Source: an uncultured Lachnospira sp.
GTDB lineage: Bacteria > Bacillota > Clostridia > Lachnospirales > Lachnospiraceae
DNA length: 34,641 nt
NCBI GenBank assembly: GCA_934358235.1
Contig: CAKRKK010000003.1
Coordinates: forward strand, 1 to 34,641
Reading direction: 5' to 3'
A program made the translations under genes and the position numbers. This document shows, piece by piece, positions 1 to 6,713 of the stretch; position 1 is the first letter of the stretch, and each line of letters opens with the position of its first letter. The notes under the pieces were generated by a model. The model was given only the letters and a program-made list of their open reading frames with translations. It was not told the DNA's origin and did no database searches.

Positions 1-2104
1 TAGTAACTGTATCACACTTACCCTTAAGAACTGGAAGCTTTGCTACCATAGCCTGTGTTTCTGTAAGCTGGTACTTACCACCATAAGGCATAAGTACTGA
101 ACCTGCACCGATTGAACCGTCGAATCTTTCAACAAGTCCTTTCTGTGAACACTCATTAAGATCTGCAAGTGTCTTAAGCCACTTACCCTTAACATCCTCA
201 ACCTTCTTTGCCTTAAGATAGTTATCAGCTTCCTCTGGTATATCTACAAGAACAGAGGTTTCCTGATGTGCACCGTTTGTATCAAGGAAAGCTCTTGATA
301 TATTAACTATATCCTTGCCTCTCCAGTTAAGAACAAGTCTAGGCTCCTTAGTAACAACTGCAACTTCTACTGCCTCAAGATTCTCTTCTGCTGCATATGC
401 AAGGAACTCCTTAACATCCAAAGGATCTACAACAACAGCCATACGCTCCTGAGACTCGGAAATAGCAAGCTCTGTTCCATCAAGTCCCTCATACTTCTTA
501 GGTACCTTATCAAGATCAACTGTAAGACCATCTGCTAATTCACCGATAGCTACAGATACACCACCTGCACCGAAATCGTTACACTTCTTAATAAGCTTTG
601 TAACCTCTGGTCTTCTAAAGAGTCTCTGCATCTTACGTTCTGTAGGTGCATTACCCTTCTGTACCTCAGCTCCGCAGGTTTCTATAGACTCTTCTGTATG
701 AACCTTAGATGAACCTGTTGCTCCACCACAGCCATCACGTCCTGTACGTCCGCCAAGAAGAATGATGATATCACCTGGATCTGAATTCTCTCTCTTAACT
801 GCACTTCTTGGAGCCGCTGCTATAACAGCACCAATCTCCATACGCTTTGCAACATAGTCAGGATGGTATATTTCCTTAACGTAACCTGTTGCAAGTCCTA
901 TCTGGTTACCATATGAACTATATCCGTGAGCTGCCTCTGTAACTATCTTTCTTTGTGGAAGCTTACCATGAAGTGTATCTGCTACTGGCAGAGTAGGATC
1001 TGCTGCGCCTGTTATACGCATAGCCTGATATACATATGTACGTCCTGAAAGTGGATCTCTTATAGCTCCGCCAAGACATGTAGCAGCACCACCAAATGGT
1101 TCAATTTCAGTTGGATGGTTATGAGTTTCATTCTTAAAGTTAACAAGCCATTCTTCTGTCTTTCCATCTATTTCAACTGGAACTACTATTGAGCAGGCAT
1201 TAATCTCATCAGATTCCTCCTGATCAGCTAACTTTCCCTCTGCCTTTAACTTCTTCATACCCATAAGGGCAAGATCCATAAGGCATACGAACTTATCTTT
1301 TCTATCCTTATAAATAACTGCTCTGTCAGAAAGATACTTATTATAAGTTTCTTCCATTGGAGCTCTATAAAAACCGTCCTTGAAGGTAACATTCTTTAAC
1401 TCTGTTGCAAATGTTGTATGACGGCAATGATCTGACCAGTATGTATCAAGTACTCTGATCTCTGTCATAGATGGATTTCTCTTTTCTTCATTCTTGAAAT
1501 AATTCTGAATAAACTCAAAATCCTTGAAGGTCATAGCAAGTCCTAACGAATCGTATAAAGCCTTAAGCTCATCCTCTCCCATGTCCTTGAATCCATCAAA
1601 TATAATAACATCTGCTGGCGTATCAAACTTTGTAACAAGAGTCTGTGGAACTCTTTCATCAGCTACTCTTGAATCAACTGGATTAATACAATGATTCTTA
1701 ATCTTATCCTTATCATCCTCTGTAAGCTTTCCAGAAATGATATAAGTAGTTGCTGTCTTTATTACAGGTACTTCATTCTCATTAAGAAACTTAACACATT
1801 GTTCTGCAGAATCTGCTCTCTGGTCAAACTGTCCAGGAAGATATTCTACAGAGAATACATAGTCATCCTTAGAAGCACTAAATTCATTTTCATAAACATC
1901 ATCTACTGGTGGTTCTGAGAATACTGTAGTAAGTGCCTTTTTATATGTATCATCCGAAAGATTCTCAATATCATATCTTATAAGCACTCTTACATCTGTG
2001 ATATCCTTGATTCCAAGATATCCTGTGATTTCATCGTGAAGTTCCTTCGCATTAACAGCAAAAGGCTTCTTCTTTTCAACAAAAACTCTTCTTACGCCAC
2101 TCAT
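1..2104 (-). CDS. purL: Phosphoribosylformylglycinamidine synthase, N-terminal ~701 residues (runs off window)
   Basis: This enzyme converts FGAR, glutamine and ATP to FGAM, the fourth step of de novo purine synthesis, in the cytoplasm. The reading frame is open from an ATG at 2104 to the left edge, so the C-terminal part, including the glutaminase domain expected for the ~1250-residue single-chain form, lies outside. Seen: WSDHCRHTTF near residue 222, NETHNHPTEIEPFGGAA near 322, and LLGGRTGRDGCGGATGSSK near 448, all typical of the FGAM synthase/AIR synthase-like core. The N-terminal ~150 residues match the PurS-like region of large PurL. The start has an AAAGGAA ribosome site about 9 nt upstream. 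A promoter at 2167-2195 serves it independently of the preceding M14-like genes. It is separated by about 28 kb from the purE-M-N-D group, although it acts in the same pathway. Confidence 0.95.
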   Translation of the reverse strand, partial: MSGVRRVFVEKKKPFAVNAKELHDEITGYLGIKDITDVRVLIRYDIENLSDDTYKKALTTVFSEPPVDDVYENEFSASKDDYVFSVEYLPGQFDQRADSAEQCVKFLNENEVPVIKTATTYIISGKLTEDDKDKIKNHCINPVDSRVADERVPQTLVTKFDTPADVIIFDGFKDMGEDELKALYDSLGLAMTFKDFEFIQNYFKNEEKRNPSMTEIRVLDTYWSDHCRHTTFATELKNVTFKDGFYRAPMEETYNKYLSDRAVIYKDRKDKFVCLMDLALMGMKKLKAEGKLADQEESDEINACSIVVPVEIDGKTEEWLVNFKNETHNHPTEIEPFGGAATCLGGAIRDPLSGRTYVYQAMRITGAADPTLPVADTLHGKLPQRKIVTEAAHGYSSYGNQIGLATGYVKEIYHPDYVAKRMEIGAVIAAAPRSAVKRENSDPGDIIILLGGRTGRDGCGGATGSSKVHTEESIETCGAEVQKGNAPTERKMQRLFRRPEVTKLIKKCNDFGAGGVSVAIGELADGLTVDLDKVPKKYEGLDGTELAISESQERMAVVVDPLDVKEFLAYAAEENLEAVEVAVVTKEPRLVLNWRGKDIVNISRAFLDTNGAHQETSVLVDIPEEADNYLKAKKVEDVKGKWLKTLADLNECSQKGLVERFDGSIGAGSVLMPYGGKYQLTETQAMVAKLPVLKGKCDTVT

Positions 2105-2166
2105 TTTAATTAATTCCTTTCTTAATCAGATGTAATTCTCCCACTATTATTGAAAGAATGTAAAAT

Positions 2167-2195
2167 ATTGTAACATATTAAAATTAAATAAACAA
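2167..2195 (-). promoter_or_regulatory. Sigma-70-type promoter of purL
   Basis: On the minus strand the -35 TTGTTT (2190-2195) and -10 TACAAT (2167-2172) are separated by exactly 17 nt. This predicts a start near 2160 and a leader of about 56 nt before the purL ATG. It lies just downstream of the stop codon of the preceding gene at 2202. The leader is too short for a purine riboswitch aptamer, and no such consensus is visible. Confidence 0.6.
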
Positions 2196-2201
2196 GCTTG
2201 A

Positions 2202-3137
2202 TTATTCATGCATACGTCTTATAATCTTGTATACAACCTCATTACCCATAACCATAGGTGCCGTATGTGCAAAGAATACAATTCCATCTGTCGGCGAAAT
2301 TATTTCACTCTTTACAAAGCCCTCACATGGATCTATGACCTGTCCTATAACTTCATTATGAACTACCGGATCACCCGGTTCCTTCAATCTTTTATAAAAA
2401 CCTGCATCATAGGTTTTAACCGCTGAAAGATCATACTCATTGATAACGCTGGCTATATAACCGCTATGATTATTATACTTGACAATCCCCATTCTTGTAA
2501 GGAATCTCAATACCGAAGACACCGCCTGTCTGGCAGACTTATCATCAACAATATCCGTACTGTTTGTATATATGGAAAAAGCATTCGTTCCATTCATCTG
2601 CCAGTTATAATTAAGCGTTGCCGTATCCATAGGCTTTGGCTTTCTTATAACTACATACTGGAGTCCGAAAAGATTCGCAAGACTTGCACTCTGATATCCA
2701 GTTTCCATCATACGCACATGCGGAATAAAATCTCCTGGCATATAAAAGCTCGCAAACTGTATTCCATAATTATAGCCCTTGCAGCTTTCAAATATAGCTG
2801 CTGCTATCTGCTTGGTTGTATCTCCTGTTGAATCTCCAGGAAACATTCTGTTAATATCGAGATTATCAATCGGCCAGAATCTTTTCTCAACATTCATAGA
2901 GAATCTGTTGGCTGACGGAATAACAAGGATTTCGTGATTATGTGATATTGCACCGTGTGCCTCAAGCTCCTTAAGTGCTTTAATAAGCTGCGAGCATATA
3001 TATAGCTGCTGTATTTCATTGCCTCTTAGTGCTCCAACTATGCACGCTGACTTCTCACCGCTTCCAAACCTGTAGCCTTCTATTTCAAAATTCTCTCTGT
3101 ATATCCCCTTTAAACTATATAATACTTCTTTTCTCAT
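2202..3137 (-). CDS. M14/AstE-aspartoacylase-like paralog lacking metal ligands (putative pseudoenzyme)
   Basis: This 311-residue protein aligns end to end with the product of the gene just upstream (3134-4078), with an offset of only about two residues through the catalytic core. The family normally uses a Zn2+ site (His and Glu from HxxE, plus a later His) and a catalytic Glu. Here the HxxE position reads LRGNE (Arg38 for His; Glu41 kept). The DxH position reads QFA (Gln127, Ala129), and the catalytic Glu position is Thr191. The substrate-side motif DINRMFPGD (Asn96, Arg97) is intact. A longer reading from 3308 is possible, but the ATG at 3137 overlaps the upstream stop in an ATGA arrangement, the usual sign of translational coupling. 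I infer a binding or regulatory partner of the active paralog rather than a hydrolase; its ligand is unknown. Confidence 0.85.
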   Translation of the reverse strand: MRKEVLYSLKGIYRENFEIEGYRFGSGEKSACIVGALRGNEIQQLYICSQLIKALKELEAHGAISHNHEILVIPSANRFSMNVEKRFWPIDNLDINRMFPGDSTGDTTKQIAAAIFESCKGYNYGIQFASFYMPGDFIPHVRMMETGYQSASLANLFGLQYVVIRKPKPMDTATLNYNWQMNGTNAFSIYTNSTDIVDDKSARQAVSSVLRFLTRMGIVKYNNHSGYIASVINEYDLSAVKTYDAGFYKRLKEPGDPVVHNEVIGQVIDPCEGFVKSEIISPTDGIVFFAHTAPMVMGNEVVYKIIRRMHE

Positions 3138-4078
3138 GACATTGTGCCTCCATGAACCCTGGCAAGAAGTGCTCCCTTGTATACAACTGGATTCTCTCTT
3201 AATGTAAACACTATTCCATTCACAGGAGATTCTATATGCTGAAGAATTCTTCCTTCTATTGGTTCTATTACATCTCCTATGTGATCTCCCATATGTATGG
3301 TACCACACGAATTAATTGCAGGAACGAATATTCCACTTTCCATTGCTGTAATAAAATTAACCTCGCCCTCTGTTGATATAATAGGCTCTCTCACCTCTGA
3401 TAATTCATCCTCCCATATGCCAAGATTAACAAACAGGTTAAATATTCCATCCAGAAGCTGAAGACTATATTCTTTGTTTATTCTGTTGCCAACTCCCATT
3501 TCTGCAACAAGTGTTGGAACACCAAGATGATTAAGACTGTATGCAAGTGTTGCATCTAATACCGTTATTGATGAAAATATCCATACAAAGTCAGCATTAA
3601 GCATCTTTGCATATGGAAGAAGCTTATCAACATTATCATCATTAAGTCTTACCTGTGGCATCTCCCTTACAAATATATTGCTTGAATGTATATCCAGGCA
3701 GAAATCACTTCCTATAATATCATTAACTATACCTGCAGCAACACTTTCTGCTACTGCTCCATTATTATCACCCGGGAATACCCTGTTCATATCAAGCTCA
3801 AACATGGGAATTCCCCTTGAACCTATATCTATTCCAAGGGGATTAATATCTGGATATATATCTATTATTCCTTTTAACCTCTCCGGATGCATGTTAACCC
3901 GTCTGATAATTTCATAACATATATACTGACCATCCAGTTCATCACCATGAGTTCCGGTAACGATGGATATTCTTGGGACCTTCGCATTAATGCCCAGCCC
4001 CTCAGGTGCCAGTCTGTTCTTTCTTACGACCATCCGCTCATGTACGGGAAGCTCGATAGATGCTACTTCTTTAATCAT
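3134..4078 (-). CDS. Succinylglutamate desuccinylase/aspartoacylase-family (M14-like) metalloprotein
   Basis: This 314-residue protein has a complete family active site: GTHGDE (His44, Glu47), the substrate-binding DMNRVFPGD (Asn98, Arg99), LDIHSS (Asp129, His131) and VAEMG (catalytic Glu193). Members hydrolyse or transfer amide bonds of acylated amino acids or trim small peptides, using one zinc ion. The real substrate cannot be read from sequence, and AstE itself is unlikely because no arginine-succinyl pathway genes are nearby. A C-terminal beta-domain of about 90 residues follows, as in the family. The start has a GAGG site 4 nt upstream. It follows the FapA-like gene by 87 nt and overlaps the next gene by 4 nt. 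There is no signal peptide, so it is expected to be cytoplasmic. Confidence 0.88.
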   Translation of the reverse strand: MIKEVASIELPVHERMVVRKNRLAPEGLGINAKVPRISIVTGTHGDELDGQYICYEIIRRVNMHPERLKGIIDIYPDINPLGIDIGSRGIPMFELDMNRVFPGDNNGAVAESVAAGIVNDIIGSDFCLDIHSSNIFVREMPQVRLNDDNVDKLLPYAKMLNADFVWIFSSITVLDATLAYSLNHLGVPTLVAEMGVGNRINKEYSLQLLDGIFNLFVNLGIWEDELSEVREPIISTEGEVNFITAMESGIFVPAINSCGTIHMGDHIGDVIEPIEGRILQHIESPVNGIVFTLRENPVVYKGALLARVHGGTMS

Positions 4079-4090
4079 ATATTACCTCTT

Positions 4091-4129
4091 AATATATTTA
4101 TTTAATATATTTATTTGATATATTTATCA
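4091..4129. repeat. Three tandem 13-bp AT-rich repeats
   Basis: Two identical 13-mers (aatatatttattt) begin at 4091 and 4104. A third copy at 4117 matches at 10 of 13 positions. They fill most of the 87-nt gap between the FapA-like gene and the M14-like gene. On the minus strand the array includes TTGATA and TATATT-like boxes, so it may hold a weak promoter or an AT-rich upstream element for the M14 pair. Confidence 0.7.
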
Positions 4130-4165
4130 ATGTATTCTTGTTATGCATTCCTGACAGCCTGACTA

Positions 4166-5575
4166 TCATAATGAATCATAGTTTCTTATAATAATTCCTG
4201 AGGCTGTCTTTTTAAGTGCTATATGTGTAAATACTGAACTAGGAACATAGGTTTTATCTCCCATAAATATTCTGCTGCCAGGATACAGATTCTTGTCTAT
4301 CCTGACAACTGCCCTGTCTGACTCCCTGATGAGTGAATACAGATATCTTCCACGTTCCTCCTGCTTTGTCTTTTCCGCTTTCTTGACTATCTTTGTCTGC
4401 AATACCTTTCTTTGCAGATTATCATCATACTTATCAGAGCCGGATCTTTTTAATATATCAAACTTATATAACGCCTGGTCATATCTTTCCATTTCTGCAT
4501 CTATATCTTTTATCTTCATAATAACCTGTGCATACTCTGAGCTGACCTCCTTGGTTACGCCAACTCTTATGACCGTCTTAGCAAAGGCATCACTTCCGCA
4601 GCTCTTTACACTCACACCCCTTATACCTGTAATATCACCGCCTATTACAGAGCCAAGCTTTCCTTCCAGATAAATATTCCCATATGCTGTCGCATTAGTG
4701 TTAAGCATATAATCACACTTAATATCACCATAGCTGATTACTCTTGCATTCTCAAAAAATCTTGCTGATATATTGCCCTTTGCTTCAATAAGTCCACTTT
4801 CCCTGGCATTGACACCATCCTTTATGATAATGTCCTTGTCTGCCTTAATTACAGCATCCTCAACATATCCGCCTATAAATACATTGCCCATGGCATGTAT
4901 TGTCACTCCGCTATGTACGCCGCCATCTATCGTAACATCCCCATTAAAGTCAATGCTTCCTGCATCCATATCACCTGTTACGCTGTATACATTACTGACA
5001 TTTAAGTCATAATTGCGGTATTCAACCTTACCGTCAACCTGTGCATAATATGTTTTTCCATCATCAGATACAGTAAAGCCTCTTCCTCTTAATCTCGGAC
5101 TTATTCTGCCAGGCTTAGGTACTAACAGCTTTCCGCATACATCATATCCAAACGCACCCTTTGTAGGCTCTATGTATTCAGCAAGCTTATCTCCTGAACT
5201 AACCTTTTCAAAGAGCTTAACATTGAAGTAATCAACAGAGCCATCCTCTCTTAATGTAGGCTTGTTATCCCTTTCATAATTCTCATCAAAGTAGAATATA
5301 TAGTGTCCATCCTCTCCATTGACCGCTTCTTTTCCTTGTGCAATTACTACATCCTGTTCATATATCTTCTTAACTATAAGATCACGTATCTTTGCTTCGT
5401 CTATACCTGTCCTGACACCTGCTGCCGAAAGCTTTTCTATAACCTCCTCATATGTATATGCCTCACCCCGTCCTACTGACTCAAGAACAATGCTGGCGCT
5501 CATATGATCCTCGGCAACAGTGACAACTATATTCTTGGTATTCAATTCTGGTTGTTTTTCATATATATTACTCAC
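4166..5575 (-). CDS. FapA (DUF342) family protein
   Basis: This 469-residue protein has the FapA layout. The N-terminal domain (about 10-150) contains YTYEEVIEKLSAAGV and ends in the hallmark segment around GDKLAEYIEPTKGAFGYDVCGK. A right-handed beta-helix follows (about 160-340), with repeating turns such as GDVTIDGGVHSG and GNVFIGGYVEDAVIKAD. Then comes a charged coiled coil (about 345-410) and a C-terminal cap. The family is named for flagellar assembly in Vibrio, but DUF342 proteins are widespread in Clostridia and their role there is not known. The start is a GTG at 5575: GGAGG lies 8 nt upstream, whereas a TTG at 5590 would place that site inside the coding sequence. It follows the 26-residue-repeat gene by 51 nt, probably in one transcript. 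Confidence 0.88.
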   Translation of the reverse strand: MSNIYEKQPELNTKNIVVTVAEDHMSASIVLESVGRGEAYTYEEVIEKLSAAGVRTGIDEAKIRDLIVKKIYEQDVVIAQGKEAVNGEDGHYIFYFDENYERDNKPTLREDGSVDYFNVKLFEKVSSGDKLAEYIEPTKGAFGYDVCGKLLVPKPGRISPRLRGRGFTVSDDGKTYYAQVDGKVEYRNYDLNVSNVYSVTGDMDAGSIDFNGDVTIDGGVHSGVTIHAMGNVFIGGYVEDAVIKADKDIIIKDGVNARESGLIEAKGNISARFFENARVISYGDIKCDYMLNTNATAYGNIYLEGKLGSVIGGDITGIRGVSVKSCGSDAFAKTVIRVGVTKEVSSEYAQVIMKIKDIDAEMERYDQALYKFDILKRSGSDKYDDNLQRKVLQTKIVKKAEKTKQEERGRYLYSLIRESDRAVVRIDKNLYPGSRIFMGDKTYVPSSVFTHIALKKTASGIIIRNYDSL

Positions 5576-5626
5576 GTCTGAATCCTCCAATCACAATAGC
5601 CACTTGTTTCCTGTTTCTAACCAACA

Positions 5627-6553
5627 CTACTTATCCTTGTATATCAATAGCTCTGATGGATCTATACCTTTTTCAAGTCTTATCCTTATCTGCTCCATCT
5701 GTCTGAAGGTATATCTTGGATCCGCATAGACACTTACATCAACACCACTCTGTAAGCCCAGCAGAATCTCCTGACTCTGTAGTTCATTAAGCTGTGTCTC
5801 AGCTTCGTCGGCTTTATTCTGTGCCTTAAGTCTTTCCTCCTTCATCCTTACAGCATCTATGAAAGGATCTGCATAGGAGGTAACATTTATTCCTTCCTTA
5901 AGTCCAAGTCTTATCTGTTCCATCTGCCCGGAGGAAAAGCCAATCATATTGTAGTAGGTAATATCAAGTCCATCTTCTAAGCCAAGTCTTATCTGCCTCA
6001 TCTGTTCAGCAGTATACTCATGCAGCATATACTTTGATATATCCACACACCTTATAAGCCCAAGACGTATCTCATTTAACTGGCTGGCATTATAATTCTC
6101 CTTAACAAAAAATGAAATATCTATATCATCCTTCTTTGAAAGTCTTATCTGCCTTAATACATCACCTGGATAGCCAAGACCTGCATACCTGGTAAGGTCG
6201 AACTTGTACTTAAGAGCAAGCCTGATTTCCCTCATAACCGCATAATCATACTTAGGATTACATATGAGGGATAAGTCAATGCCTTCCTTTACTCCCTCCT
6301 TTATCTGTTCCATCTGCATATAATCATATTCCGGTCTGGCAAATGCAGTTGTATCAACACCCTCCGAAAGTGCATTCCTTATAACCTTCATCTGTCGTTC
6401 ATTGAATTCCTCACTAGCATATTTTGATACATCTATGCCACTACTCAATCCCATAGTAATCTCCAATGCCTGCAGATCATTAAACCCTGCTTTCTTCCAT
6501 TCATCAGCTTTAGCATTAGATTTAATCATATCCTTTATCTTTTCTGCTTCCAT
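5627..6553 (-). CDS. Protein of about ten 26-residue repeats (function unknown)
   Basis: Apart from a short head, the 308 residues are a tandem array with a period of exactly 26 over seven consecutive units. Each unit has an aromatic opening (Pro-x-Tyr/Phe), a helical core such as QMEQIRLGL, then a Gly-(Ile/Val)-Asp-(Val/Ile)-(Ser/Thr)-x-Tyr turn. About ten units are visible, with one interruption near residues 235-260 where a Lys/Glu/Ala-rich helical insert breaks the rhythm. Similar repeats occur in unannotated proteins of Lachnospiraceae and their mobile elements; I know of no assigned function. There is no signal peptide, so a cytoplasmic solenoid or scaffold is likely. A good promoter (6615-6643) precedes it and GGAG lies 4 nt before the ATG, so it heads the cluster that continues into the FapA-like and M14-like genes. 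Confidence 0.85.
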   Translation of the reverse strand: MEAEKIKDMIKSNAKADEWKKAGFNDLQALEITMGLSSGIDVSKYASEEFNERQMKVIRNALSEGVDTTAFARPEYDYMQMEQIKEGVKEGIDLSLICNPKYDYAVMREIRLALKYKFDLTRYAGLGYPGDVLRQIRLSKKDDIDISFFVKENYNASQLNEIRLGLIRCVDISKYMLHEYTAEQMRQIRLGLEDGLDITYYNMIGFSSGQMEQIRLGLKEGINVTSYADPFIDAVRMKEERLKAQNKADEAETQLNELQSQEILLGLQSGVDVSVYADPRYTFRQMEQIRIRLEKGIDPSELLIYKDK

Positions 6554-6614
6554 ATTATTTCTCCAATATAAAATAATCTCATAATTACCGGCTCACGTTT
6601 ATATTTATATCAAA

Positions 6615-6643
6615 ATAATAGCATATATCTGACAATTTAGCAA
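6615..6643 (-). promoter_or_regulatory. Sigma-70-type promoter of the repeat-protein/FapA/M14 cluster
   Basis: The -35 TTGCTA (6638-6643) and -10 TATTAT (6615-6620) have a 17-nt spacer on the minus strand, about 60 nt upstream of the ATG at 6553. It is the only good promoter match seen in the 160-nt gap after the helicase gene. Confidence 0.6.
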
Positions 6644-6713
6644 CGAATTCCCTTCCACCCAAGAAATATTTCACTAAAACCAATTTCACACATAGCTTTA
6701 ATTCACATTAATT

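Noticed and set aside
3138..3308. N-terminal extension of the downstream M14-like protein
   Set aside because: The extra residues overlap the upstream coding sequence, look like out-of-frame translation, and the ATG at 3137 in the ATGA overlap gives full alignment to the paralog.
4293..4673. Plus-strand open frame of 126 codons
   Set aside because: It is antisense to the FapA-like gene, with no ribosome site or recognisable domain.
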